Positions 26,584 through 36,374 of a stretch of DNA of 64,000 nt are shown one piece after another. A program made the position numbers and the translations under genes. Each line of letters begins with the position of its first letter. Position 1 is the stretch's first letter. The notes under the pieces are model-generated. The model did no database searches. It had not been told where the DNA came from and was given only the letters and a program-made list of their open reading frames with translations. Origin of the DNA: Photobacterium indicum (lineage in GTDB: Bacteria > Pseudomonadota > Gammaproteobacteria > Enterobacterales > Vibrionaceae). The DNA lies in assembly GCF_003026215.1 (NCBI RefSeq), contig NZ_PYOC01000003.1:186001-250000 (forward strand), written 5' to 3'.

Positions 26584-28220
26584 TGAATAGCCAAACATCG
26601 GAACCCAAAAACATTCTTAACGGTTTAGGCTGGTGGAATGTTTACTTTATTATAAAAATAGCCTTATTCTTAAAAGGTGATATCAGCTTTCATACGATTG
26701 AAAATTTCGCCTTTATCAGCTTTTTATTATTACCCATATCGTTTAAATGGCTAAAAATTACTCGAGCTTTTATCTCTATTCCAATTGGTTTATGGTTATT
26801 GCATTTTGACTCCTATTTACCACCACTTGACAGGCTGTGGTCTCAAATAGGACAGCTTATGCAATTTGAGCTGAGCTATCTAATAGAACTCGCGGGGCGA
26901 TTTATCTCACTAACAACGTTATTAACTATTTTCACGTTGTCTGCTGCTTACTATTTACTGAATAAATATCTTCGAGTAACAGTACTGGTTTTAATCGCTC
27001 TCATTTACATCAGTATTCCCCAATCAATTATCACAACGCCAAACATTGAAAATACCCCATCATTATTAGCACAACAGCAAACAACAGACCAAAACGTAAA
27101 AGAAAAACAACCGTTACAGATTTCAGAAATTAACGATGATGTACTCAATAATTTTAAAAAAAACTTCTTCTCTGAAGAAGCAAAACGCGTCACGAACTTC
27201 GACAACAACACTAAATCAGATGCCCCATTCGACCTTCTTTTCTTAAGTATCTGCTCTGTTGCCTGGGATGATATTAAACTTGTAGGCTTGCAGAATCACC
27301 CGCTTTTTGATGATTTTGACATCATGTTTGATAATTTCAACTCTGCTACATCTTATAGTGGACCAGCGGTAATCCGCCTTTTACGGGCAAACTGTGGGCA
27401 AGAAGAACATAGCCAGTTATTTGACGATGCAGCATCTAATCAATGCTATTTATTTGAAAATTTAGCAGATCTTGGATTCCAAGAAAACTTATTAATGAAC
27501 CATGATGGTGTTTTCGATAGCTTCTTAAGCCTTATTAAAAAAGATGGAAAGATTGAAACAAACTTAATGCCGCAAGAAGGGTTAACCCCTTATCAAAAAG
27601 GTTTTGATGGCGCATCTATCTTTAGAGATAAAGATATTTTAGACCGTTGGTGGCAAGAACGTATAAAAAATGGCAATGGTAAAGTCGTGGCTCTATACAA
27701 TACGATTTCACTTCATGATGGCAACCGTATTATTAACAATAATGCATCAACGAGTCTAATCAGCTATAAACGTCGATTAAACAATTTACTCGACGATTTG
27801 TATTCCTTCTTTAATGAACTAAAAGTATCTGAACGTAATATTGTGGTTGTGCTGGTGCCTGAACATGGTGCTGGAATGCGCGGTGATAAAATGCAAATTT
27901 CTGGAATGCGTGAAATCCCAGCACCATCAATAACCCATGTACCAGTCGGTTTAAAAGTGTTTGGCAAGAATATTGAGCGAACAGGAAAAACTGTACATAT
28001 TACAGCACCATCAAGTTACTTAGCTGTTTCTTCTTTAATATCAAATATCTTAGACCAAAATATTTATGAATTAGCCACCTTTGATCCAGAAAAACTTGTT
28101 ATCAATTTACCCGAAACATCTGTTGTAGCAGAGAACTCAGGAACAACAGTTATGGATATAAACAATAAACGTTATATTTCACTAGATGGTAACACTTGGA
28201 GTGAATACCCAACGAATTAA
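26583..28220 (+). CDS. bcsG: Cellulose phosphoethanolamine transferase BcsG
   Basis: Inner-membrane enzyme with a periplasmic alkaline-phosphatase-like domain that adds phosphoethanolamine from phosphatidylethanolamine to cellulose. 545 aa (E. coli about 559). Four to five N-terminal membrane helices (about 15-150). The catalytic domain begins at LLFLSICSVAWDDIK; NFNSATSYSGPAVIRLLRAN carries the nucleophilic Ser region; SLHDGNRI and VLVPEHGAGMRGDKMQISG carry metal ligands. Presence of bcsG predicts pEtN-modified rather than plain cellulose. Translationally coupled to bcsF by TAATG. Confidence 0.94.
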   Translation: MNSQTSEPKNILNGLGWWNVYFIIKIALFLKGDISFHTIENFAFISFLLLPISFKWLKITRAFISIPIGLWLLHFDSYLPPLDRLWSQIGQLMQFELSYLIELAGRFISLTTLLTIFTLSAAYYLLNKYLRVTVLVLIALIYISIPQSIITTPNIENTPSLLAQQQTTDQNVKEKQPLQISEINDDVLNNFKKNFFSEEAKRVTNFDNNTKSDAPFDLLFLSICSVAWDDIKLVGLQNHPLFDDFDIMFDNFNSATSYSGPAVIRLLRANCGQEEHSQLFDDAASNQCYLFENLADLGFQENLLMNHDGVFDSFLSLIKKDGKIETNLMPQEGLTPYQKGFDGASIFRDKDILDRWWQERIKNGNGKVVALYNTISLHDGNRIINNNASTSLISYKRRLNNLLDDLYSFFNELKVSERNIVVVLVPEHGAGMRGDKMQISGMREIPAPSITHVPVGLKVFGKNIERTGKTVHITAPSSYLAVSSLISNILDQNIYELATFDPEKLVINLPETSVVAENSGTTVMDINNKRYISLDGNTWSEYPTN

Positions 28221-28245
28221 GATTCCACTAAGAATAGTGAAATTA

Positions 28246-28277
28246 TTTACGCTCTAGATTAATAACTAGAGCGTAAA
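28246..28277 (+). terminator. Terminator-like hairpin after bcsG
   Basis: Perfect 12-bp stem TTTACGCTCTAG / CTAGAGCGTAAA with an 8-nt loop, 26 bp after the bcsG stop; the T-tail is weak (TTACATT). The remaining 270 bp up to the next gene are AT-rich and presumably hold its promoter; I see only a small CAGTT/AACTG palindrome at 28478-28491. Confidence 0.6.
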
Positions 28278-28550
28278 TTACATTGCCATATATATAGCTA
28301 TAAGAATAAACATAGAAGTTCTACTCGTTGTCTAAAAACACCCCTCCCTTGTCTAAATTATATTTTTTTAATCATTATCATTTTGCGAATAAAGGCTCCA
28401 TATTGGCAATCTTATTATTAATATGATGAGACTCTTACACAACCACCTGTTTTCCCGATAAATTCAAATAAAAATATCAGTTCAAAAACTGGTATACATA
28501 TTGATGCTTCTCGTATGAACTCGACTTTAAATAATTTAGAAGGCATAAAT

Positions 28551-30722
28551 ATGAAATGTCTGAAGCGAACAACTTTACTTATTGCATTATGCTCTGCTTC
28601 TATTGATGTTTATGGTGCTCATCCATTTGATGATTGCCCGACAGAGGCAATGTTGTTTCAAGGAAGCCCATCAACTGTTTATGAAGTTGACCTTTCCTCA
28701 GGGGCATATCGAGTTGCAAATGATCAAAATACCGGCGCTACAGGCGTTATCAATGCGGTAGGTTTCAATGAAACAGATCGCTATATTTATGGCTGGAACA
28801 AAGGTGATTCAACGGTTACGCGTATCAATCAGCTTTACCTTATTGAAAATGTATCCGTTACAGGTTTACCTGCTGATACTAATTTCTTTGTCGGTGATGT
28901 ATTTGATGATGCTTTGTACTTCTATCTTAGAGGTACTGGTATGTATAAAATCGATCTCAGTACAGGTGATGACAATTTTATTGCTGTAGAAATAATGACG
29001 GCTGCTGAAGCGACATTAAATTTAACTGACTTTGCATTCTACCCTGAAACTGGCGAACTATTTGCGGTGGAAAACAGTGCTAACGACCTATATAAATTCA
29101 GTTTCGATGGGTCAGGCAACGCCAGTTTTGCGGTTGTTGGTTCGACAGGGTTAACAGGGTCTACGACGTTTGGTGCACAATATTTTGACGTGAATGGCTT
29201 CATGTACATCAGCAATAATGTAGATGGGAATATTTACCGGATAGATTTGCGTGATATTACAGGAACGATTGATGCTACAGCCGAATTTTTTGCGAGTGGA
29301 CCACTTTCTGGACAAAATGATGGTGCTCGATGTGCAAGCGCCCCTGTTATCGCAACAAATACTGATTTTGGCGATGCACCCGAAAGTTATAAAACCAGCA
29401 TACTAACCAACGGACCTCGCCACTTTATAGGGCCTAACTTTTTCTTTGGCTCACTCATTGATGATGAAGGCGACTCAGCTGTTTTATCAGGCTCTTCTGA
29501 CGATGCTACAAGCTCTGACGATGAAGACGGCATTGTATTTATTAACGATTTAAAACAAGGCTCAGACACCCGCATTCAAGTCACTATTGGCGGAGGTGCA
29601 AATACTTATGTAAGCGCTTGGTTTGATTGGAATGATGATGGTGATTTTGCCGATGAAGGTGAACAAGCTATTACTGACCAATTATTACCACCAGGGGTGA
29701 ATATTCTTAAATTGCGTGTACCAGAAACCGCAACTCCCGCAACAACTTGGGCACGATTTAGAGGGGCAAGAAATACAGGTATCACATATTTTGGGGGTGT
29801 AACAGACGGGGAAGTCGAAGATTACAGCGTTACGATTAACGAACAAAACCTTACCCATAATTACTATCCAGGGGAAGGTACATGGGTAACCTTAGCCTAC
29901 GAAGATAATTGGCCAGAAAAAGATGACTTCGATTTTAACGATGTTGTAATGTTTTACCGTGTTGATACTGTCACAGATACAAATACAGGGAATATTGTTC
30001 GCTATGATATCTCTGGCAGCTTACAAGCATACGGCGCTGATTTCATCAACGGCTTTGCCGTACAACTCGATGGTATAGCAAGATCATCTATCGACGAAGA
30101 TTTAACAAAGCTCGTAGTGAATAATCAAACTAAACACGAAGCAACAGTACTAGAGGCTGGTACTACGAATGCCGTCGCGGTTATTTCTACCAATTTAAAA
30201 GCTGAAATTACAGATCCTGTTTGTTCAGGTAGTGAAGGAAACTATTACCGAGTCTGGCAAGGGTGTTCAAGCGATAGCGCTAACCAATTTGTCTTCGAAG
30301 CAAGTATTCCATTCAGTACACCACTTGCTGCAGGTACAGGACCCAGTATGCCACTTAACCCATTCATATGTGGGTTAGAAGGTCGCTATCATGGTGATTC
30401 ATTTGGCGGTAACCCTGGTCGATCTCTCGAGATACATTTAAAAGGTGATGACATTACATCGGTTGCATCTTCAAGCTTTTTCTCTACCAATGATGATACG
30501 TCTACATATACAAATTGCCCGGGCGAAGATTGCGATACTTACCACACCGATAACGGAATTTCATTTGGTTTACTTATTGATGGCGAGTGGAACCACCCAA
30601 GTGAAAGAACCGATATTTTAGCTGCATATCCAGATTTAGAAGGGTACGCGACCTCTGGCGGTGCAACGAATACTGATTGGTACCTACGTAGTAATGCTGT
30701 TATTAATCAATTATTTGAATAA
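28551..30722 (+). CDS. Secreted GEVED- and LruC-domain protein
   Basis: 723 aa from ATG 28551 (AAGG 8 nt upstream) with a signal peptide ending near DVYGA. N-terminal part (about 20-270) is a repeat-rich beta-propeller-like region (FQGSPSTVYEVDLSSGAYRV, FNETDRYIYGW, FYPETGELFAVE). Middle part (about 280-430) is a GEVED-type domain: DFGDAPESYKT, WFDWNDDGDFADEGEQ, GGVTDGEVEDYSV. C-terminal part (about 435-720) is a LruC domain: YEDNWPEKDDFDFNDVVMFY and KHEATV. The many acidic loops suggest calcium binding. Extracellular or surface role, perhaps in matrix or adhesion given the bcs locus next door; that is inference. Confidence 0.75.
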   Translation: MKCLKRTTLLIALCSASIDVYGAHPFDDCPTEAMLFQGSPSTVYEVDLSSGAYRVANDQNTGATGVINAVGFNETDRYIYGWNKGDSTVTRINQLYLIENVSVTGLPADTNFFVGDVFDDALYFYLRGTGMYKIDLSTGDDNFIAVEIMTAAEATLNLTDFAFYPETGELFAVENSANDLYKFSFDGSGNASFAVVGSTGLTGSTTFGAQYFDVNGFMYISNNVDGNIYRIDLRDITGTIDATAEFFASGPLSGQNDGARCASAPVIATNTDFGDAPESYKTSILTNGPRHFIGPNFFFGSLIDDEGDSAVLSGSSDDATSSDDEDGIVFINDLKQGSDTRIQVTIGGGANTYVSAWFDWNDDGDFADEGEQAITDQLLPPGVNILKLRVPETATPATTWARFRGARNTGITYFGGVTDGEVEDYSVTINEQNLTHNYYPGEGTWVTLAYEDNWPEKDDFDFNDVVMFYRVDTVTDTNTGNIVRYDISGSLQAYGADFINGFAVQLDGIARSSIDEDLTKLVVNNQTKHEATVLEAGTTNAVAVISTNLKAEITDPVCSGSEGNYYRVWQGCSSDSANQFVFEASIPFSTPLAAGTGPSMPLNPFICGLEGRYHGDSFGGNPGRSLEIHLKGDDITSVASSSFFSTNDDTSTYTNCPGEDCDTYHTDNGISFGLLIDGEWNHPSERTDILAAYPDLEGYATSGGATNTDWYLRSNAVINQLFE

Positions 30723-30743
30723 AACACGACAAAGGATTCCAAT

Positions 30744-31202
30744 ATGAAAAATTTATTCTTAATCATACCTGTCGTCTTTTTATTAATAGGCTGCGGTGGC
30801 GGTGGCGGAGATGATGCATCGACCAGTAATCCTGATTCTCCTGCCGATAGTGCAGCGGTAAACGATGAGTCTTCAGCAAAATTTGAATCATTAGTCGTAC
30901 CAGACGGCTTCAATTTTAAAAGCTCTTATCCTGTAAGCATTATTATTGACCTTAATGAAACAGAAACCATGTTTTTGAGTATCTATGGGAGATATTCGAT
31001 CGATGCGACAGGCACGCCAGTACCTGATGCAAACAGCCGAATTATTGCTGGTGAAATTAAAAATGGTAATTTCAAAGGTACAATAACTGCCACATCCCAA
31101 TTAAAAAGTTTATTAATTGAAGCGTGGTATGTAGACAGCACACAAGAACCTTTTAGAGAAACCGTTAGCCTACCCGCGGAACAGGTAAATATTACGAATT
31201 GA
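30744..31202 (+). CDS. Small lipoprotein downstream of the LruC protein
   Basis: 152 aa with a lipobox (FLLIGCGGGGG): Cys18 would be lipidated. Gly after the Cys instead of Asp favours outer-membrane delivery. A short acidic linker precedes a single beta-rich domain (SSYPVSIIIDLNETETMFL, KNGNFKGTITATSQLKSLLI). AAAGGA before the ATG, 21 bp after the LruC gene, so probably cotranscribed. Lipoproteins of this kind often accompany LruC proteins; the function is not known to me. Confidence 0.75.
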   Translation: MKNLFLIIPVVFLLIGCGGGGGDDASTSNPDSPADSAAVNDESSAKFESLVVPDGFNFKSSYPVSIIIDLNETETMFLSIYGRYSIDATGTPVPDANSRIIAGEIKNGNFKGTITATSQLKSLLIEAWYVDSTQEPFRETVSLPAEQVNITN

Positions 31203-31232
31203 AATTATAATACAAACATCCTCAATACGATC

Positions 31233-31262
31233 AAGCAGCCAGAAACTGGCTGCTTTCATTTC
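31233..31262 (+). terminator. Terminator after the LruC-lipoprotein pair
   Basis: Perfect 10-bp stem AAGCAGCCAG / CTGGCTGCTT with a 3-nt loop, then TCATTTC. It sits between convergent genes and may also end hrpB. Confidence 0.8.
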
Positions 31263-31308
31263 AAGGCTTAATACTATTGTTTACAGTCTCCAATCATTAC
31301 AATCGTGA

Positions 31309-33693
31309 TTATTTAATATCTACCGTTCTGCTTGCTTTTCGGTATTGTATCTTCCACCCTTGCCAACGAGGCAACTCCCACCGTTTAGGATCTGTTTTTC
31401 GGTTACCTTTAATATAAGTAGCAACGACCGCTTTTCGATGAATACCGTATTCAATATTCATCACTAAATCATTTAATTGCACTCGATGTGGATACTCGGT
31501 ATCAAAATCTTCCCTTTCCCATTCTGGGATGCCCTCAAAATGAAAGTCGTCCATAGAGAATAATTCCAGATCATCTGACGACTCAATCCCAAGGTCTTCA
31601 ATTTGAATAGATAGCCACTTAACAACATCGATAGATTCGGGCTTTATGTTGGTGCTGTAGAGCGAGGCATCATATCGTCCCAAAGCTAAATATAAATTCC
31701 ATTGCTGGATATCAGCACTGATCTTTTCTGCTAGGCCTGAAAGCATATATCCTTGGAGAATCAAATCGACTAATGTCTCTTTAGCCACACTTCCTTTAGG
31801 TTTTTGCCATTGTCGTTGAATAACCCGCCCAGCATAACGACGTTCAATTTCAACTCGACATTCACCCTCTACAATTTCGCTTTTTCCTGCTACCTGCTCA
31901 CCCAAATCTAACGCAATCAGCTGTTCCAGGCTTATTGGCGTCATACAGGTTGCCAACGCTAATGTTTGTTTACTGCCACGACCAGGCATTGCATATTGAT
32001 CAAAAACGATAGCGGCTTCATCATCGTCTGAAAAGCGACTTTCACGGCCAATACTCACCTCACTATAGCCATTACCTAACGCCTGCTTACGTTTTTCTCG
32101 GCGCACAAACACTAATTCAGGTGCTGCTTCAATAACTGCATTTAACCATTGTTCACGTTTAATTGATGTCGCAACTTCCAGCATCGGTAATTCCAATGCT
32201 TCACGAATTTGGCTCGATAACTGACGCGCATCTTGAAGCACTTGCTTATCAATATTAAGGGATTCAGGTGCATCTTCACGTAATATTTTAATCAGTGTTG
32301 TCGCGTCACAGTGCTGAGGTTGCCATTGCACTAACTCTTCTCTGCCCTCTTCGCTTTTAGGAAACTGCCATAAACGCTGAGGTACAGACAACGCAGCAGA
32401 CAAATCGACCATCGCTTCTTGGCTGGCTTTATTGGGCATAACAGTGATTAAGTGCGCAAAAAGCGTGTCAATCGGTAGCGGAAATAACAGCCGTCCATGT
32501 GCGGTGACTCGCCCATTTTGATCAATCGCTCTCATATTGTGTAATCGAACAATCGCTTGCTGAGTCGTTTTCTCTGGAAGACTATCAACAAATGCCAACT
32601 CATTAAATTGATAGCCACAACACGCAGCGGCCAGCATCGGTTCGACCAGCTCTTCTCGATGTAATTCGGGTGGTGTTAAATATTCTAATGGCGCAGCTTT
32701 TCCGTATAACCGAACGCATATTCCTTCACTCACTCGACCAGCTCTACCTTTTCTCTGTTCAGAGCTGGCGTTCGAAATAGCATGTAAACCTAATACAGTA
32801 CGGCCATTTCGCTGATGTGTTCTTCGCTCTAGTCCACTATCAATAATTAAAGTAACACCGGGAATCGTTAACGAGGTTTCAGCCACATTGGTTGCAACAA
32901 TTACCCGCTGTTTGTCACTTTTAGTTAATGCGCGATAGCGTTCATCATCAGATACTGAGGCATGTAATGGGATTACATCGATTAAACCTAAGTTGATTTG
33001 CTCTTTAAAATGTTGTGTTAATGTCGATACACATTGGCTAATTTCTTTACGACCAGGTAGGAAAATTAAAATATCATCTTGTTCACGATAATATTGTTCA
33101 ACCACCTCTTTTACCTTTCGTTCAATACCACGGACATCAGGCATATCGCGGCTATCATTTGCTTTGTAAACAACCTCTACGTTATAGGTTCTGCCTGTTG
33201 CTTTAAGATGCTGCGCACCAAGATAGTCAGCCAAACGTTGGCTATCCATCGTCGCTGATGTTGCAATCAATTGGTGCGCATTTTCTTTTTTCAGTAACGC
33301 CAACAATAAATCTGTATCCCACCTGCGCTCATGAAATTCATCAATCATTATGGTAGTAAAAGACTGCAATTTGTCTTCTATCATCCAGCGTAAAGCAACA
33401 CCGGGAGTAACGAAAATAACTTGAGTATTGTCATTAAAGCGATTATCAAAACGGATGGCATAACCAATTCGCTTACCTAACGTTTCACCATTACTAGAAG
33501 CAACATATTCAGCCAACGCGGTACACGCTACTCGACGAGGTTCAACCACTAAAACACGTCCAGATTCTGCTGCCCATAAAGGTAATCTGGTGGATTTACC
33601 AGAACCAGTTTCAGCTTCAATAACGAGATGAGATGTTTGTAAAGCTTTCAGAAAATCGAGCTTTAGCGAATCAATGGGTAATAGGTTTTGCAT
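31309..33693 (-). CDS. hrpB: ATP-dependent helicase HrpB
   Basis: DEAH/RHA-family RNA helicase-like protein, 794 aa (E. coli about 809). Walker A is EAETGSGKSTRLPLW, Walker B is a DEFHER variant (MIDEFHERRW), then SATMDSQRLADYLGAQ, NVAETSLTIPGVTLIIDSG and the motif VI stretch QRKGRAGRVSEGICVRLY. The HA2-like region and the HrpB-specific C-terminus follow, ending RWELPRWQGWKIQYRKASR split here as RWELPRWQGW and KIQYRKASR. The cellular role of HrpB is poorly defined; in some bacteria homologues process mRNA. It has its own transcription unit. Confidence 0.95.
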   Translation of the reverse strand: MQNLLPIDSLKLDFLKALQTSHLVIEAETGSGKSTRLPLWAAESGRVLVVEPRRVACTALAEYVASSNGETLGKRIGYAIRFDNRFNDNTQVIFVTPGVALRWMIEDKLQSFTTIMIDEFHERRWDTDLLLALLKKENAHQLIATSATMDSQRLADYLGAQHLKATGRTYNVEVVYKANDSRDMPDVRGIERKVKEVVEQYYREQDDILIFLPGRKEISQCVSTLTQHFKEQINLGLIDVIPLHASVSDDERYRALTKSDKQRVIVATNVAETSLTIPGVTLIIDSGLERRTHQRNGRTVLGLHAISNASSEQRKGRAGRVSEGICVRLYGKAAPLEYLTPPELHREELVEPMLAAACCGYQFNELAFVDSLPEKTTQQAIVRLHNMRAIDQNGRVTAHGRLLFPLPIDTLFAHLITVMPNKASQEAMVDLSAALSVPQRLWQFPKSEEGREELVQWQPQHCDATTLIKILREDAPESLNIDKQVLQDARQLSSQIREALELPMLEVATSIKREQWLNAVIEAAPELVFVRREKRKQALGNGYSEVSIGRESRFSDDDEAAIVFDQYAMPGRGSKQTLALATCMTPISLEQLIALDLGEQVAGKSEIVEGECRVEIERRYAGRVIQRQWQKPKGSVAKETLVDLILQGYMLSGLAEKISADIQQWNLYLALGRYDASLYSTNIKPESIDVVKWLSIQIEDLGIESSDDLELFSMDDFHFEGIPEWEREDFDTEYPHRVQLNDLVMNIEYGIHRKAVVATYIKGNRKTDPKRWELPRWQGWKIQYRKASRTVDIK

Positions 33694-34115
33694 AGTATTC
33701 TGTAATCTATGAACAATATCTTGCCGCTATGATCGCAAGTATTTTATTGGCTGTCATATTTATATTGAATTAGCGTTGCAGAAAAAAGGCAGCTACATTC
33801 ACTACTTCGTAACCATAAATCAAACAGCCCCTTCTTTAGGGGCTGTAATGTGTCTCACCGAAAAAATAAAAGAGGTCACTTCTGCGATCTTTTGTCTAAC
33901 TCAGGTCGATCCCATTCTCATTTAGAGCTAGAACTCATTCACTGACTGTTAAGGCTGATTTGTAATACCTGTGCTAATGTGATTACAGGTGGTGTTCCTC
34001 AGAGTTGACGGTTAGAAGAGTTGCTAGTCATAATGTTAAAACTAGTGTCTTGATAAATAACATACTCCCACGACTCCTATTTTGCGACTAAGTAATAACT
34101 ATTAGGAAAATAATC
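33694..34115. other. Intergenic region with an orphan hairpin
   Basis: 422 bp without a convincing gene. ACAGCCCC (33824-33831) and GGGGCTGT (33839-33846) form a perfect 8-bp stem; leftward it is followed by TTTGATTTAT, rightward by AATGTG. No leftward gene ends here, so it may belong to a small leftward transcript or be a relic. The rest (33850-34050) has no recognised motif. Confidence 0.4.
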
Positions 34116-34649
34116 ATGAAAATTATTGCCTTTGCTGCTAGCAATCACAAGAAGTCAATCAATAAACAATTGATTGGGTATGCTAGTCAGTTATTAAATA
34201 AAGTTGATGTTGAAATTTTAGATTTAAATAATTATGAATTGCCTTTATATAGTCAAGATAAAGAAGAAGAATTGGGGCATCCAAAATTAGCCAAAGATTT
34301 TTTAGCAAAAATAGAGGGATGTGACGGAATTATCATTTCATTTGCAGAGCATAATGGTTCGTATTCAGTCGCATACAAAAACATATTTGATTGGTGCTCT
34401 CGTATTGAGCCTAAGGTTTTTCAAAACAAGCCAATGGTTCTGTTTTCCACTTCACCAGGTTCTTTGGGGGGGGCTAGTGTACTTGCCTCTGCGGTACAAT
34501 CAGCACCATATTTTGATGGAATAGTTAAAGCTAGTTTATCTATACCTAGTTTTTATGATCATTTTGATACTGAAAAGCAAGTATTAAGGCACGAGGAACT
34601 CAATGAGCAATTTAAAGATGCGGTCAGTCACTTAAACCATTTGAATTGA
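34116..34649 (+). CDS. NAD(P)H-dependent FMN reductase family protein
   Basis: 177-aa flavodoxin-fold oxidoreductase. The FMN phosphate loop is at MKIIAFAASNHKKSINKQL. Family motifs follow: NYELPLYSQD, DGIIISFAEHNGSYSVAYKN with IFDW, and FSTSPGSLGGASVL. It likely reduces FMN, quinones or related electron acceptors in the cytoplasm; the substrate is open. The codons for SLGGAS include a run of eight G. Monocistronic, ending at a hairpin shared with the convergent permease. Confidence 0.85.
   Translation: MKIIAFAASNHKKSINKQLIGYASQLLNKVDVEILDLNNYELPLYSQDKEEELGHPKLAKDFLAKIEGCDGIIISFAEHNGSYSVAYKNIFDWCSRIEPKVFQNKPMVLFSTSPGSLGGASVLASAVQSAPYFDGIVKASLSIPSFYDHFDTEKQVLRHEELNEQFKDAVSHLNHLN
34466..34473. 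repeat. Eight-base G tract inside the FMN reductase gene
   Basis: G8 within TTG GGG GGG GCT (Leu-Gly-Gly-Ala). Possible slippage site; the Gly-Gly is expected in the family, so it may simply be codon use. Confidence 0.8.
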
Positions 34650-34664
34650 ACATAGAAAACAAAA

Positions 34665-34693
34665 AAAGCCGCGGCATAATATGCAACGGCTTT
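34665..34693. terminator. Bidirectional terminator between the FMN reductase and the purine permease
   Basis: Stem AAAGCCG / CGGCTTT with an inner GCAT / ATGC helix, flanked by A7 on the left and TTTGATTGTT on the right. It can end both convergent transcripts. Confidence 0.75.
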
Positions 34694-34726
34694 GATTGTT
34701 AATAATACTGTCGGTATAAAGCTATG

Positions 34727-36139
34727 TTAAATAGCCCAACCTCCAGCGTAGAAAACAACTAATACGATTGCGATAAGTACCGTACCGACATTTAGCTTTT
34801 TCCATTCACCAGAGACAACACGACCAATAACCAGCGAGCTAAAGCCAAGCATAATACCTGTAACGATATTACCTGTTAATACGATAAATACTGCGCACAT
34901 TAAGCCAGATAAGGCATCAACAGAATCACTCATATCTAACTTGCTTACATTACTCAGCATTAATAAACCCACATACATCAATGCAGGGGCTGTTGCGTAT
35001 GCAGGAACAAGATAACTAACAGGTGACAAGAACAACATCAGTACAAACAACAAGCCAACTACTGTAGCCGTTAATCCTGTTTTACCACCAGCAGCCGTAC
35101 CAGCAGCAGATTCAATGTATACAGCAGCAGGTGCACCACCCACACAACCAGCAACAATACTACTGACTGAATCTGCCGTTAATGCTTTACCGCCATTGAT
35201 AATCTGACCGTCTTTATCAAGTAAGTTTGCTTGACCCGCAACAGCTCGAATAGTCCCTGTTGCATCAAAAATTGCGGTCATCACCAAGGCTAGAACACTT
35301 GGAATAACGATAGGGTTTAATGCACCCATTATATCCATGGTGCCCAGTAGTGATTCACCTTCAGCGCCAAACGATGGCATAGCAAAAAGCCCTTGATACA
35401 CAACATTCGGATCAAAAATAATACCGAATACTGAAATCGCTACGATCACTAAAAGAATACCACCCGGTACACGGCGTTTTTCTAGGCCAAATATAGCCGC
35501 AAGACCAAACACGGACATAAGCACAGGTAACGAGGTAAATTCACCTAGCATTACCGGTAAACCTTCATACGGATTTTTAACCACTAAACCCACACCATTT
35601 GCGGCAATTAGCAGTAAAAACAGACCTATACCAATACCCGTACCGTGTGCGATACCATGTGGTAAGTTCGTTAAAATCCACTGTCTTACCCCCGTTACAG
35701 TAATAGCGGTAAACACCACACCCATAAGGAATACTGCACCCAACGCAACAGGAATACTGATGCCCTGCCCTAATACCAAGCTAAATGCTGTAAAAGCAGT
35801 TAACGAGATAGCACAGCCGATTGCCATTGGTAGCTTTGCCCATAAGCCCATTAATAATGAGCCAAATGCGGCAACCAAACAGGTCGCAATAAATACTGCA
35901 CCTTGGTTAAACCCTGCAGCCCCAAGCATGCTCGGCACTACAATAACGGAGTAAACCATCGCTAAAAACGTCGTTAACCCAGCGACCATTTCTGTTTTTA
36001 CGGTACTACCACGCTCTGTAATATAAAAGTAGCCATCAAGCCCTCCTTTTATTTCAGGTTTTGCTTCTGGGTTTTCCGTTTTGTTAAGATCAGTGTCTTT
36101 TGTTGATTGTCCTGTATGTATTGCACTGTGATCAGACAT
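34727..36139 (-). CDS. NCS2-family hypoxanthine/guanine permease (GhxQ/AzgA type)
   Basis: Inner-membrane proton symporter, 470 aa, about 12-14 helices. The start of the conserved region [20 protein letters not shown] then [21 protein letters not shown] is typical of the AzgA/GhxQ branch. [20 protein letters not shown] and the [20 protein letters not shown] loop carry family signatures. Position next to guaD matches E. coli ghxQ (ygfQ), so guanine or hypoxanthine uptake is the best guess. AGGA lies about 9 nt before the ATG. Separated from guaD by 235 bp, so it may have its own promoter. Confidence 0.88.
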   Translation of the reverse strand: MSDHSAIHTGQSTKDTDLNKTENPEAKPEIKGGLDGYFYITERGSTVKTEMVAGLTTFLAMVYSVIVVPSMLGAAGFNQGAVFIATCLVAAFGSLLMGLWAKLPMAIGCAISLTAFTAFSLVLGQGISIPVALGAVFLMGVVFTAITVTGVRQWILTNLPHGIAHGTGIGIGLFLLLIAANGVGLVVKNPYEGLPVMLGEFTSLPVLMSVFGLAAIFGLEKRRVPGGILLVIVAISVFGIIFDPNVVYQGLFAMPSFGAEGESLLGTMDIMGALNPIVIPSVLALVMTAIFDATGTIRAVAGQANLLDKDGQIINGGKALTADSVSSIVAGCVGGAPAAVYIESAAGTAAGGKTGLTATVVGLLFVLMLFLSPVSYLVPAYATAPALMYVGLLMLSNVSKLDMSDSVDALSGLMCAVFIVLTGNIVTGIMLGFSSLVIGRVVSGEWKKLNVGTVLIAIVLVVFYAGGWAI

Positions 36140-36195
36140 GATGTTAGTTCCTTTGATTTGTCGTCAGGAGCAAAAGCGATAAAAATCGAACCGAG

Positions 36196-36244
36196 ATTCT
36201 AGAAACTCACCATTGATATTTCAATGATCAATTCTAGAAACTCA
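36196..36244. promoter_or_regulatory. Direct repeat of a TTCTAGAA palindrome upstream of the purine permease
   Basis: ATTCTAGAAACTCA occurs twice, at 36196-36209 and 36231-36244, 35 bp apart. Each contains the palindrome TTCTAGAA. CAAAGGT/ACCTTTG (36283-36310) forms a further hairpin. Possible operator for the permease gene; no known regulator matched. Confidence 0.35.
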
Positions 36245-36374
36245 AATTTAGACACCCAGTTCTATAAAATCAGTTGGAGTATCAAAGGTCGATCTTTGTT
36301 GTTACCTTTGCAGCCTATAGGTTCGTTGAGCTTCCTCTCAACAATGTTCAATTTTAATTCGGTATCAAACTTAA

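Noticed and set aside
36140..36374. Purine riboswitch before the permease
   Set aside because: I looked for the conserved three-way-junction core and did not find it.
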